NCBI RefSeq assembly: GCF_900102855.1
Contig: NZ_FMWD01000003.1
Location: 280,140-344,139 of the forward strand
Origin: Thiohalomonas denitrificans
GTDB lineage: Bacteria > Pseudomonadota > Gammaproteobacteria > Thiohalomonadales > Thiohalomonadaceae
Direction of reading: 5' to 3'
Length of the DNA: 64,000 nt
Shown here: positions 18,549 to 27,208 of the stretch, one piece after another
Numbering within the stretch: the first letter of the stretch is position 1
Layout: each line of letters starts with the position of its first letter
Position numbers and translations under genes: made by a program
The notes under the pieces: model-generated
Database searches by the model: none
What the model was told of the DNA's origin: nothing
The model's input: only the letters and a program-made list of their open reading frames with translations

Positions 18549-18721
18549 AGTGTACTGTTGCATGCTTGGCGATACTTTCAGAGTCCCGCAAAAACGTCAG
18601 GACAAGGCGCAGCGCGCAGGCAATGGTCACTCCCTTGTCAAGCGCTGTCCGAATCCGCCGGGAGCGGATTCGGACAGCCGAAGGCTTGCTGAAAGCACCG
18701 CCAAGCATGCAACAGTACACT
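18549..18721. mobile_element. MITE-like element with 23-bp perfect terminal inverted repeats
   Basis: The 173-nt stretch is bounded by perfect 23-nt inverted repeats at 18549-18571 and 18699-18721; the outer part reads AGTGTACTGTTGCATGC. Inside lies a second perfect 14-bp inverted repeat (18645-18658 and 18664-18677) with a 5-nt loop, which would form a strong hairpin. There is no coding gene. No clear target duplication is seen. The right repeat overlaps the stop codon of the aminotransferase gene on the minus strand (TAG, 18720-18722). The internal hairpin may also terminate transcription from both convergent genes. Confidence 0.8.
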
Positions 18722-19850
18722 AGTTGTTGAAATCCCCGAGGATTGAAACGATGGCACTGATATGCCTGTCCGTGACACCGCTGTGTATTGGCAAGGTGAT
18801 AAGCCGGTCGGCAAAATCTCCTGCAGCCGGGAAGGACTGAACGCCAAGGTCTATCCCGGGTATTTCGGGCAGGGGGGTCTGGTACATGGCCGTAGCACCC
18901 AATCCCGCGGCATCAAGGCGTTTCAGGAGAGTGTCTCTGCGGTTGCGATCGGGTAGCAGCAAGGGATACCGGGATAGTCGGGGGAATGGCTGTTCACAGC
19001 AGAATGCCAGAAGATCCAGGACGACCGCGTTTGCATGAAATGGCGCAATGGCATGATGCATCCGCAGTATGGAGTCGTTGGTGCGGCATCTTGCGGCTGC
19101 GATGTTTGCCGTCAAGGCGCGAATACGGGCAGCGTCCATCGCAGTTAAAGACCTGAGGGGCGAATAGGAAGTCTCTCCGAGGGAGAGTCCGGGCAAGCGC
19201 TTGGGAATCCAGTAAAGGTGAGGATTGCGCAGTAGATTATAGGCGATAGCCGCGATCCGGAATCGGCTTGGGGATGCTGTGGAATCCGGAGCGGGAAGAT
19301 AATCGGCCAGTAATTTTGTACGCGCCAGCACTGACCCGCCACCAAGCAGTGACACCGGCTTCCCCCTTCCGAAGCTCAACACCAGAAAATCACTGCGAGG
19401 CCCATCGGCCAAGTCATGGAAAAACGATTGTGCGCCATCTTCGATCAGAAATAAATGGTGTTTGCGAGCCAATCCCCGCAGTGCTTCCAGCCGTTCCGGA
19501 ATTCCGAAAAGATTAATTGCCAGTATCGCAACCGTATTATCCGTTACGTGGCTTTCGACTTCCCGGATATCGAGCCACGGCGTCTCCGGATGAAGGTCCA
19601 CCAGGACGGGGCAGACAGGTGCATACCGCGCTGCGCTTATCAACGACGGACACCCGTACGCAGGAATAATAATCTCCGGGCTGGGCTGTTCCGCGAGGGA
19701 AATGGCGGCGCGCATGGCAGCAGCCAGAGCGGCGGTACCTGATCCGTAGAAGTGTACGCTGTCATACGGAAGGTCGAACGGATTAGCCGAAATTCCGAAA
19801 CCCGATCGTATGGAAATCGGCTCACCAGCAGGAGGCAGGACGTCCATCAT
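18720..19850 (-). CDS. DegT/DnrJ-type PLP-dependent aminotransferase-like protein
   Basis: A 376-residue protein of the DegT/DnrJ/EryC1 fold: FYGSGTAALAAAMRAA (cofactor phosphate region), EIIIPAYGCPSLISAA, LFLIEDGAQSF (Asp binding the pyridine nitrogen) and LSFGRGKPVSLLGGG with the expected PLP lysine. It differs from the standard SxxxxKxLxxGEGG form, so the substrate may be unusual. It would make an amino sugar or transaminate a keto sugar. The start at ATG 19850 overlaps the upstream glycosyltransferase stop (ATGA). The stop codon lies within the end of the MITE-like element, so the native C-terminus may have been altered. Confidence 0.75.
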   Translation of the reverse strand: MMDVLPPAGEPISIRSGFGISANPFDLPYDSVHFYGSGTAALAAAMRAAISLAEQPSPEIIIPAYGCPSLISAARYAPVCPVLVDLHPETPWLDIREVESHVTDNTVAILAINLFGIPERLEALRGLARKHHLFLIEDGAQSFFHDLADGPRSDFLVLSFGRGKPVSLLGGGSVLARTKLLADYLPAPDSTASPSRFRIAAIAYNLLRNPHLYWIPKRLPGLSLGETSYSPLRSLTAMDAARIRALTANIAAARCRTNDSILRMHHAIAPFHANAVVLDLLAFCCEQPFPRLSRYPLLLPDRNRRDTLLKRLDAAGLGATAMYQTPLPEIPGIDLGVQSFPAAGDFADRLITLPIHSGVTDRHISAIVSILGDFNN

Positions 19851-20986
19851 CAGCGTACCGAGGGTTGCCAGGTGATAACCCGCTGACCCAGAAGGTAGGC
19901 GACTGTGGCATGGGCCGCTGCCAGGTTCGTTTGAACGAAGTAGTAAGGAATCTTGATCCACCAGCGCTTACGCGACTGGCGCGATACGGTTCCGACGGCG
20001 ACCAGTCCATAGAGCGAAATCTGAACAGCCAGCACTGCAATAAAGAATCTTGACCCTTCGCCAAGTGCGAGATTGAGAGATGCAAAAAGAATGGTAACCA
20101 GAAACCAGGGTACCAACCAGCGCATGACCTTGTGACTCCAGATCTGGAAGCTGAACAGACCATATTGATAGGGGTTCAGGACTTCTGCATGCCTGGCTAA
20201 TGCCGTCAGTCCTCGCAAAATAGTGCGGGTTTTCCGCTGGTATTCGCCGTTTTCGTTTTTTATGTCGGGATAAATGCCGAGCAATCCTGGGTCGGATATC
20301 GCCAGATAGCCCTGGCGGACCGCATTCATCGCAGTGTTGAAGTCGCTGGGTGAACCGGTATCCCAGTCAGCACAGATTGAACGCCTGGCCGCAAAAAAAG
20401 AGCCACTGAGCCCGACCAGCGTGTTAACCGATGATTCAAGACGGCGGAGCCACATTTCGTAGCGGACATAAATGCCTTCGCCGGCCACCTGACCGTTTGC
20501 CGTAACGAACCGGTCCTCACTGGAAACCGCCCCGATCGCAGGGTCGCTCAGTTGCATGGCAACCCTTTTTATTGCTCCCGGTCCGATATGGGTGGCGACA
20601 TCGGAAAACACCAGTATCGGTGCTTCGGTCGACCGGATGGCCTGGAGTTGTGCGTTCTCCTTTCCTTCCCGCGTATGGGCGCGAATCACCTGCACGCCGC
20701 GCCCGGAGTAGGAGTGAGTGATCTCGTCGGTTCTGTCGGTTGATGCGTCCGAGGCCACGATGATGGACAACCTGTCCGACGGGTAGTCCAGTTCCAAACA
20801 GTTATCAAGTTTTGCAGAAATCCTGCGTTCTTCGTTGTGCGCGGTGATAATCAACGCCACCGACGGCCACTCTTGCGGCTCGTTTCGTTTTACTCTCTTT
20901 CTCTTCGGCAACAGCGTGAGAATAGCGGGATAGAAGGCGTAACTGTAAAGACTTCCTGCCAAAGCCAGCCAGAAAATGGTTTCCAT
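19850..20986 (-). CDS. Membrane-bound family 2 glycosyltransferase
   Basis: A 378-residue processive-type GT2. An N-terminal membrane helix (ETIFWLALAGSLYSYAFYPAI) leads to the catalytic domain with SVALIITAHNEERRI, IIVASDASTDRT and LVFSDVATHI, then LVGLSGSFFAARRS, and three C-terminal membrane segments. GGGAGGAG lies just before ATG 20986. Proteins of this arrangement add or polymerise sugars at the inner membrane. It forms a two-gene minus-strand operon with the aminotransferase. Confidence 0.85.
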   Translation of the reverse strand: METIFWLALAGSLYSYAFYPAILTLLPKRKRVKRNEPQEWPSVALIITAHNEERRISAKLDNCLELDYPSDRLSIIVASDASTDRTDEITHSYSGRGVQVIRAHTREGKENAQLQAIRSTEAPILVFSDVATHIGPGAIKRVAMQLSDPAIGAVSSEDRFVTANGQVAGEGIYVRYEMWLRRLESSVNTLVGLSGSFFAARRSICADWDTGSPSDFNTAMNAVRQGYLAISDPGLLGIYPDIKNENGEYQRKTRTILRGLTALARHAEVLNPYQYGLFSFQIWSHKVMRWLVPWFLVTILFASLNLALGEGSRFFIAVLAVQISLYGLVAVGTVSRQSRKRWWIKIPYYFVQTNLAAAHATVAYLLGQRVITWQPSVR

Positions 20987-21105
20987 GCTCCTCCCGAAAA
21001 CAAGGTAATGCGTTAAAAAGGGTAAAGGCGGGATCGACTGATCCGCATGTCTGAAAATAACGAATAGTCTAAAGTTAGCACCAAGCAATCACGGATTCGC
21101 CAGGG

Positions 21106-21910
21106 ATGGAAAAAGAGACCAACGTATTGAAGATTACTCATATTGCATGGGGTGATCTCTGGGCTGGAGCCGAGGTGCAAATCGTAATCTGATCAAGTCG
21201 CAATTGCAGACGGGAGGGGTACAAGTCTCGGTGATTCTTTTGAGGAGGGCGCTCTGGCGCGGGAATTGAGGCAGAAGTGGGTTGATCTCCTCGTCCTGCC
21301 GGAGTGTGAGAGCGGTATTTCCAGCTTCTTCGTCGGGCTATCTCACGGTACGCGTAAGTTCACCACCGCATCGCGCATAGTACAGATGCAAGGAGAATCT
21401 GTTGGCAGCGCTCGCAGGATTTTCATTTCCCGGCGTCTACGCTATCCGCACGGCACGGTGCATGGAGCGCCGGAGCCGGTCGAACGATTCCTGGCCGTGA
21501 AGCAGGGGCCGCTCAGGTCGACGGACTGGCTGGTGGGGCGGCTTCTGCAATCAGCGGTAGTGGCGGTATGAGAGGAATTGGGAGCCAAGCTGTCGAAGGC
21601 ATATGGCAGCCGACATGTGCGGGTGGTTTCCAATGGAATAGATATCTCTGAGTTGTTGGCCACGACTGATTCACAACCCAGTGATACTTCTCGCCGGGAA
21701 CAGCGGTTGAAGGTCGCGTTCGTTGGCAGGCTGGTCCCCACCAAAAGGCCAGATCTGTTTCTGGACGCGGCAAGGATTTTGGTCGCCAGGGCTCCTGAGC
21801 AATATGGCTTCTAAATTTTGGTAATGGTCCACCAACGATGGAGACGGAGGAATACCTCAAAAGGAATCCGCCATTGCTTACTTGGTGCCCTGAACAAATT
21901 AGCGGAACAA
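21106..21910 (+). pseudogene. Frameshifted family 4 glycosyltransferase
   Basis: A once intact GT4 gene can be followed across several frames. ATG 21106 opens with ITHIAWGDLWAGAEVQ, a typical GT4 donor-domain start, and hits a stop within 30 codons. RNLIKSQLQTGGVQVSV and then EEGALARELRQKW continue in other frames. VVSNGIDISELL and LKVAFVGRLVPTKRPDLFLDAARIL (21,600-21,790) are the hinge and acceptor domain; FGNGPPTMETEEYL follows after another shift. It ends where the next glycosyltransferase begins, truncated before the GT4 EPEG/E-x7-E motif. At least three frame changes make it non-functional. Confidence 0.8.
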
Positions 21911-21913
21911 GAC

Positions 21914-23254
21914 ATGAGTCACGATGACCGAAGATTGCAGCTCCTGTGGGTTTCCCATTTGGTCCCCTACCCGCCAAAGGGGGGGGCGTTACAGCGAAGC
22001 TTTAACCTCCTTCGCGAGGTCTGTCGTTACCATGCGGTCGATTTGGTAGCTTTTGTTCAGCGCCCGTATCTCAGATATCTTGATGAAGACGAAGATATTG
22101 CCCTACAGACCGCTCACTCCGAGCTAAAACAGTTTTGCCGGACCGTGCAATTCGAAGCCCTTCCCGAGGACATCAATCGGACCGGACGGACAGGTTTATT
22201 GGTGAGCAGTCTGTTCCGGGCGAAGCCATACACCGTCAATTGGCTGAGCTCGCGCGCTATGGCCATGCGCATAAGGAAACAGGTAGCCCGTGTCCAGTAC
22301 GACGTGGTTCACCTGGACACCATCAGTCTCCTCGAGTACCGGGACGAACTCGAAGGAATTCCACTTTTGCTCAACCACCACAACATCGAATCGCAGATGA
22401 TGTTGCGCAGAGCCAGCAACGAAAGGCGTCTGTTTCGTCGCTTCTACATGTTGCAGGAAGGTAAAAAAATCAGGCGCTACGAGTCGACCAGAGGGGCGCT
22501 GGCGGACTTGCATATCACCTGTTCAAGACTCGACTCGGAACGTTTGGTCGATGTTGCGCCATCGCTTTCTGAAAAGGTTGCCGAAATCCCGAACGGGGTC
22601 GATCTGGACTATTTTGCCCCTTCGCAAGAGAAGACGCGCAACGGTGGCATCATCTTTGTCGGGCGGCTTGGTGCTTACGCGAACCGGCGGGCAGCCCTGT
22701 ACATTGCCGAGGAACTCTGGCCAGCACTGAAAGTGCGCTTCCCTAACCTTTTGGTAGACATCATCGGTGCCGCGCCGCCACAAAAACTCGTGAACTTGTC
22801 TGAATCGGAACCGAATCTTCGCGTCCATGGTTTCGTTGACGATGTGAGGCCTTATATCGACGCCGCATCGGTCTATGTCTGTCCGATCACCGATGGGGGC
22901 GGTACCAAGCTCAAGGTATTGGATGCTCTGGCGATGGGTAAGGCGCTAGTGGCGGATCCCATCGCCTGTGAAGGTATTGCGGTGACTGATAACATCGACG
23001 TGGCTCTGGCACGCACAACCGATGACTACATCGAAAAGATTGGCTTGCTACTGGACAACGAAGCGGTGCGGACGAAAATGGAAAAGGCGGCGCGCAGATT
23101 GGTGGAGAAAAGATACAGCTATTCTGCGATTGGTCGACAACTGGCGGCCCATTACCGATCCATTTCTGGACGGAAAAACGGCGGGACAGTAGTGGACCAA
23201 CCCGCCCGCATGGTCCCGGAGGTGGTCAAGTCCAGTTTGGAGGGGGATAAATAA
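21914..23254 (+). CDS. Family 4 glycosyltransferase, exosortase-associated (stp1-like)
   Basis: A 446-residue GT-B glycosyltransferase: LLWVSHLVPYPPKGGALQRSFNLLREV at the donor end, LLLNHHNIESQMMLRRA in the middle, EIPNGVDLDYFAP at the hinge and IIFVGRLGAYANRRAALY opening the nucleotide-binding half. The PITDGGGTKLKVLDALAMGKALVADPIACEGI stretch is the sugar-nucleotide site. The HNIES and TDGGGTKLK blocks match the sugar transferase family tied to PEP-CTERM/EpsH systems. ATG 21914 is chosen because similarity starts just after it; longer upstream codons belong to the decayed neighbour. Confidence 0.85.
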   Translation: MSHDDRRLQLLWVSHLVPYPPKGGALQRSFNLLREVCRYHAVDLVAFVQRPYLRYLDEDEDIALQTAHSELKQFCRTVQFEALPEDINRTGRTGLLVSSLFRAKPYTVNWLSSRAMAMRIRKQVARVQYDVVHLDTISLLEYRDELEGIPLLLNHHNIESQMMLRRASNERRLFRRFYMLQEGKKIRRYESTRGALADLHITCSRLDSERLVDVAPSLSEKVAEIPNGVDLDYFAPSQEKTRNGGIIFVGRLGAYANRRAALYIAEELWPALKVRFPNLLVDIIGAAPPQKLVNLSESEPNLRVHGFVDDVRPYIDAASVYVCPITDGGGTKLKVLDALAMGKALVADPIACEGIAVTDNIDVALARTTDDYIEKIGLLLDNEAVRTKMEKAARRLVEKRYSYSAIGRQLAAHYRSISGRKNGGTVVDQPARMVPEVVKSSLEGDK

Positions 23255-23258
23255 ACCC

Positions 23259-23285
23259 AAAAAAAAAGCAGCCGCAAGCGGCTGC
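23259..23285 (-). terminator. Rho-independent terminator of the beta-helix gene
   Basis: On the minus strand, the 8-bp stem GCAGCCGC/GCGGCTGC (23268-23285) is followed by a run of nine T (the A tract at 23259-23267). It lies 24 nt after the stop of the beta-helix gene at 23309, as expected for a terminator of that gene. The plus-strand side has no T tract. Confidence 0.85.
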
Positions 23286-23308
23286 CTCTCAGAGAGAGCG
23301 TACACGTA

Positions 23309-24670
23309 TTACTGAGCAATTACATTGGTCGGAGGCTGCGGCCGGATGCTGCCCCCGCCATTGGGATAGGCTCCGATATCATCACCGTAACGACCGGCAC
23401 CTTTGGCGACGGAGGTATCCAGCAGCTGGTAGTCACCTGCTGAAGGATTGACACAATCCGAGCTGTCGACGAGGCTGTTGGCCCCGGGACTCCCGGCTAC
23501 CCATGACGTGTTTGCTGCATCATGCCATGCCTCCAATGAGCCGAAAGTGTGCTCGTTGCCATAACGCTCGAGGATATTCGACAGAGCGTTGTCGTAGAGA
23601 TTGTGGTCACTGTAGTCGATCCGGTTATCCCATCCGTTCGAATGATAAATGGTCACAATCTGTTCGCCACTACTGAGAAAGATGTTATTCCATATCTCCA
23701 CGCCCTGGTGGCCCGCCAGCGAAATGGCAGTTTTGGTATTGAACACATTGTTATAGATAGAAAGGCCGTCATTGACCGTTGAAGTTTCCCAGACTGTGGA
23801 TTTCACGCCGGTCGGGACATTGTCAAAAATATTTTCGTACACTTCCTGGTCTTTATGGCCGGCGTCGCCCGTTCCGGCGACCGAATAGATGACACCGGTA
23901 TTATAGAGGTTGCGGAATGTGTTGTTACGGATCGTGACGCCCTTCTGCCCGGAGGAGCGCTTGTGATATACCCCGCGATAGATATTGGAGAACTCATTGT
24001 TGGATATCGTGGTGTGGTGCATATCGAAGCTATGCACGCCGGCAACGTTCTGGTTGTACGCTGTGCCACCGACAAAGATGTCATGAATCCGATTACCGTC
24101 GACCGTACAGTAGCCACAGTCGTCGAATTTGACACCGCCAACATTGCCGCCGGTACTGCCGTCGATGTGGTGGATGTGATTGTTTTTGACCACGATGCCT
24201 TCGGGGGAATCCGTGGTATACACCCCCCCTGAACGGGCATTCTTGATCTCAAAGCCGTCGATTACGATATGGTTCCGTTGGAGAATATAGAATCCGGTTC
24301 CCTGATGTTGCTGGTCGATGACCACATGGTCACCCGGGTAAGCCTTGAAGGTGATGGGAGCATCAGCCGTTCCCGAATTTTGTAGTTTTAGACCGGTAAT
24401 TCCGGTATTGGGATAGCCTGAATAAAGTTCGGTATAGGTTCCGGCTTTGACAAGCACGGTTTCTCCGGCAGTCAGGGTTGATGCCGCTTTTTGAATGGTC
24501 TTCCAGGGGCGTGATTCGCTGCCATCATTGCTGTCCGAGGAGGAAGGGTCTCCGGCATCGACATAGAAGGTGTCTCCCGATACCGAAAGGGCCACTTGTG
24601 GCGCTGTCATGAGGAGCAAAAGTGTGACAAAGGGGACTATAAAGTGTCTGGACAAAGGGACGTATTTCAT
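23309..24670 (-). CDS. Secreted right-handed parallel beta-helix protein
   Basis: A 453-residue exported protein. The signal peptide (residues 1-32) is followed by FYVDAGDPSSSDSNDGSESRPWKTIQKA, the common opening of parallel beta-helix carbohydrate-active proteins, and by many NNxF/NxIHHI-type coils (VVKNNHIHHI, TISNNEFSNI, TIRNNTFRNL, SIYNNVFN). Related folds include polysaccharide lyases and mannuronan epimerases; no catalytic residues can be assigned. It ends in PPTNVIAQ, a tail almost repeated in the lyase-like protein at 58736-59644. It lies 8 nt after the lipoprotein gene in the same operon and probably edits, trims or binds the exported polymer. Confidence 0.82.
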   Translation of the reverse strand: MKYVPLSRHFIVPFVTLLLLMTAPQVALSVSGDTFYVDAGDPSSSDSNDGSESRPWKTIQKAASTLTAGETVLVKAGTYTELYSGYPNTGITGLKLQNSGTADAPITFKAYPGDHVVIDQQHQGTGFYILQRNHIVIDGFEIKNARSGGVYTTDSPEGIVVKNNHIHHIDGSTGGNVGGVKFDDCGYCTVDGNRIHDIFVGGTAYNQNVAGVHSFDMHHTTISNNEFSNIYRGVYHKRSSGQKGVTIRNNTFRNLYNTGVIYSVAGTGDAGHKDQEVYENIFDNVPTGVKSTVWETSTVNDGLSIYNNVFNTKTAISLAGHQGVEIWNNIFLSSGEQIVTIYHSNGWDNRIDYSDHNLYDNALSNILERYGNEHTFGSLEAWHDAANTSWVAGSPGANSLVDSSDCVNPSAGDYQLLDTSVAKGAGRYGDDIGAYPNGGGSIRPQPPTNVIAQ

Positions 24671-24678
24671 GTCGGACC

Positions 24679-25077
24679 TTATGAATCAATGACTGTCGAA
24701 ACCATTTCGGAATAGGCACTTTCGATTCCCTCGGAGTTTATCGACGTAACTACGAAGAAGTACTCGATGCCGTTAGCGAGGTTTTCGATGGTGTAAGCAG
24801 TAAGGCCGGAATTTTCAACCTCTATCGCATAAGGATAGTCACCAGCGGATTCGCCATAGTAAATGCGATAACCGTTCAGGTCGCTGAGGCTGGAGCCATC
24901 GGTGTTTTCCAGGGGAGGCGTCCAGGCGAGCGTTGCGGCCCCATTGCCGGCTGGAACATGTGAGGTGTCGGTTGGCATGGCAGTACCGTCGACTCCACCA
25001 CCACCACCGCACCCGACAAGGAGCAGGGATCCGGTCAAGACGATTCCCAGCATCGGACTGGGTTTTGCAAAACGCAT
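24679..25077 (-). CDS. Small lipoprotein with one fibronectin type III domain
   Basis: A 132-residue protein with a lipoprotein signal (GIVLTGSLLLVGCGGGGG, lipidated Cys near residue 23), a short flexible linker and one FnIII fold (AATLAWTPPLENTDGSSL, LNGYRIYYGES, AYTIENLANGIEYFFVVTSINSEGIES). GGAGAG precedes ATG 25077. FnIII lipoproteins of this size are common next to carbohydrate-active secreted proteins and may tether the polymer or the beta-helix partner to the outer membrane. The partner's truncated PPTNV tail looks like the first strand of such a domain, which links the two genes. Confidence 0.75.
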   Translation of the reverse strand: MRFAKPSPMLGIVLTGSLLLVGCGGGGGVDGTAMPTDTSHVPAGNGAATLAWTPPLENTDGSSLSDLNGYRIYYGESAGDYPYAIEVENSGLTAYTIENLANGIEYFFVVTSINSEGIESAYSEMVSTVIDS

Positions 25078-25230
25078 TTGGGCTCTCCGGTTTATTTCGG
25101 AGCGCAGACTTTAGCAATGCGTCAGGCAGCAGTACGTCGGCGCGAGTCACAACGGACCTGTGAACGGCGTAGCGTTAGCGAGTGTTAACCTGGCAGAGGG
25201 TGTCGGAGTTCACAACCCGCGAGATCTGGT

Positions 25231-25392
25231 TCAGTACCCCGCCTCGAGGAGATGTTTCGTTATGCTGTCCACGGCGGAGTCGATGGTGGAAAAACAGGCC
25301 TGGAAGTAGCGGTTGCCGTGTCCATATGGATCATGAATGTAATGTCGCCGGGGGGAGGTCCGTAGTTCCAGCAGAGTAATCTGGGCATTCGG
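25231..25392 (-). pseudogene. C-terminal remnant of a low-molecular-weight protein tyrosine phosphatase
   Basis: On the minus strand, codons 25392 down to 25231 read ITLLELRTSPRRHYIHDPYG and then FQACFSTIDSAVDSITKHLL, ending at TGA. The DPYG motif followed by an aromatic and a terminal helix is the diagnostic end of LMW-PTPs, the Wzb/Etp class that dephosphorylates BY-kinases; the aspartate is the general acid. An in-frame TAG at 25393-25395 and the absence of the CxGNxCRS nucleophile loop upstream show that only the tail survives. Confidence 0.7.
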
Positions 25393-25395
25393 CTA

Positions 25396-26038
25396 CTGCT
25401 TCTTCAGTTGCAAGCCTTGTGGCGGTTTCATGGCCGCGGTAAGGCGTAGCTGATGGGGCGCTTTGGGTGTGTGCGCGTAGATCCAGCTGGCGCATTGTTG
25501 CATTCCGCCCGGGAAGCGGGGAAGCCGGGCCCGCAAGGATTTCCGAACGTTTGGAACACTAGTGGTACGGGAAATCGTGCAATACTTAGCCGGTTTCACA
25601 AGCGCCTACGGTAAGGCGCAGGACTGGTCGTAGCCAATTCAAGCGACTGCAACGGAGCCGAGGGTGCTTGTGAGCCGGCCCGAAGGGAGCCCCGCTAAGG
25701 GGCAATACTGCGTTGCGGCCCTCGTCCATGGGGGCTGCCCTTCGGGCCAGCCTACAGCTATCCAAATCCGCTCTCGGCGGATTTGTGCACTGCTTGGGCC
25801 GCTCCTGCGCATCCATGTGCTCGCGGCATTCGTACATCCCTGCACATCATGCATATCAAAGGGCGCGCTGGCCCTGTCGCCGGCGATGGTTGGGCTTTAG
25901 CCCGTTGGAACCCGATGACGGCCTGAAGGCCGACCTACAGGCATTCGGCCCGGTGGGCCATTCCCTGCGTAGCGCGCCTTGCCTTGGCCTATTCGCGGGC
26001 TCTGAGTGTCACACTGGGACCCACTAGCTACTTGCGGT
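25396..26038. repeat. Non-coding repeat-rich gap
   Basis: This roughly 640-nt stretch has no convincing gene. It contains several palindromes: CAAATCCGCT-CTC-GGCGGATTTG near 25767-25788, GGGCTTTAGCCC (25892-25903) and GGCCTGAAGGCC (25920-25931), the last two within REP-like text also seen widely in proteobacteria. The first palindrome resembles the hairpin core of the MITE-like element at 18549-18721. It looks like an accumulation site for small repeats in a decayed segment. Confidence 0.45.
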
Positions 26039-27193
26039 TCAGGACTCCGTCGAAACAGTGGCTTCCGACCCGAATGGCTGCCCTAGCACTTCAAAATAGA
26101 AGTTGCGGAGCTGACGATAATAGCTATCTGTACCATAATTCAGGGAGCGCCTTTGCGCAGCCTCACCAAGACGCTGACGGAGTGCCGAATCCCCCATCAG
26201 GAGGTCCAGGCACGCCGCCAGCTCTTCCCTGTTTTCTGCATCGAACAGCAGACCATCAACACCCGGTTCAATGATTTGTGGGATTCCACCGATTCGTGTT
26301 CCGATGCGGGGTTTGCCTGCAGTCATCGCTTCAATCAAAAAGCGGCCCATGCCTTCGGTTCTGGAAGCAAGTACGCAGATTCCGGCGCGGCCAACATGAT
26401 CCGGCATATCACGATGGTGAACGGCTTGATGAAATTCGATTTTCGGGTGTTCGGCGATATGCCGGTCCAAGAGGTCGCGGTTCGGGTACCAGCCGAGGAT
26501 TTTCAGGCGCCAGTCCGGATGCCGGTCTGATATGCTTTTGAAGGCGGAGATGAGGATATCCACGCCCTTCACGTAAAAAGGAAATCCCGCCAAAAGAACG
26601 ATCTTCTCTTCATCTCCACGGGAAAAGCCCTGCAGGTTGATGTAATCGTGAAAGCTGGCAAGTTTCTGGCCCTTTTTGAGACTCTTCCGAAAGGGGGCGA
26701 GCTGGCCGGGATATAGTGTCTTTATGCCTGAGCAACGAAGCAGCACAAAACGAATAATGAGCCCGTAGAGGGCCTTCTTGATGACTGCCTTGCGGCCTGT
26801 CACCTCATCCACATAATGAATGTCCTCGGCGTAGTCGCCATTGACTTCAGTGACCATTTTTGCCTTCAGAATCCGCGCGGCGACGATGCCCAGAATACCG
26901 GTTTTGATGGGGTCATAGGAGACGACCAGATCAAAGGTCCGGCCGCCGAGACGGTGCCTCAGGGCTGTCCCTATCACAAAGAGTGCAAAGCGGATATTGA
27001 TAACTCGGTTGCGATGAATGGCACGCAGGCAAAATGAATCATAGGTCCTCGATTCATCACTGCTGCCCGATGTCAGGACCTCGCCCTCAAAATCGCGGGA
27101 AAGCAATGCAAGTCGTTCGCCGAACTGGCGGTCGAGATCGTATTTCGGACCCGGGAAAAGAAGCAGAATAGACTGCTTTGATGTTGATGGCAT
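26039..27193 (-). CDS. Family 4 glycosyltransferase
   Basis: A 384-residue GT-B enzyme. The N-terminal half has FDLVVSYDPIKTGILGIVAA and MVTEVNGDYAEDI; the C-terminal half has IVLLAGFPFYVKGVDILISAF, LKILGWYPN and the donor-binding stretch ASRTEGMGRFLIEAMTAGKP with the E-x7-E pair, then GTRIGGIPQIIEPGVDGLLF. All catalytic landmarks are intact. It probably adds a sugar to the repeat unit. It stands alone on the minus strand between decayed genes. Confidence 0.85.
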   Translation of the reverse strand: MPSTSKQSILLLFPGPKYDLDRQFGERLALLSRDFEGEVLTSGSSDESRTYDSFCLRAIHRNRVINIRFALFVIGTALRHRLGGRTFDLVVSYDPIKTGILGIVAARILKAKMVTEVNGDYAEDIHYVDEVTGRKAVIKKALYGLIIRFVLLRCSGIKTLYPGQLAPFRKSLKKGQKLASFHDYINLQGFSRGDEEKIVLLAGFPFYVKGVDILISAFKSISDRHPDWRLKILGWYPNRDLLDRHIAEHPKIEFHQAVHHRDMPDHVGRAGICVLASRTEGMGRFLIEAMTAGKPRIGTRIGGIPQIIEPGVDGLLFDAENREELAACLDLLMGDSALRQRLGEAAQRRSLNYGTDSYYRQLRNFYFEVLGQPFGSEATVSTES

Positions 27194-27208
27194 CTTGGTG
27201 CTCCCTAT

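Noticed and set aside
18549-18721. Treating the whole element only as a long bidirectional terminator
   Set aside because: The 23-bp perfect outer repeats are much longer than needed, and the internal hairpin is separate; a mobile repeat explains both better.
23549-24252. Plus- and minus-strand frames overlapping the beta-helix gene
   Set aside because: They are shadows of the repetitive beta-helix codons.
25393-25599. 68-codon minus-strand frame ahead of the phosphatase remnant as a gene
   Set aside because: It is in frame with the remnant but separated by TAG, and its sequence matches nothing I recognise; it may be further degraded phosphatase or chance.
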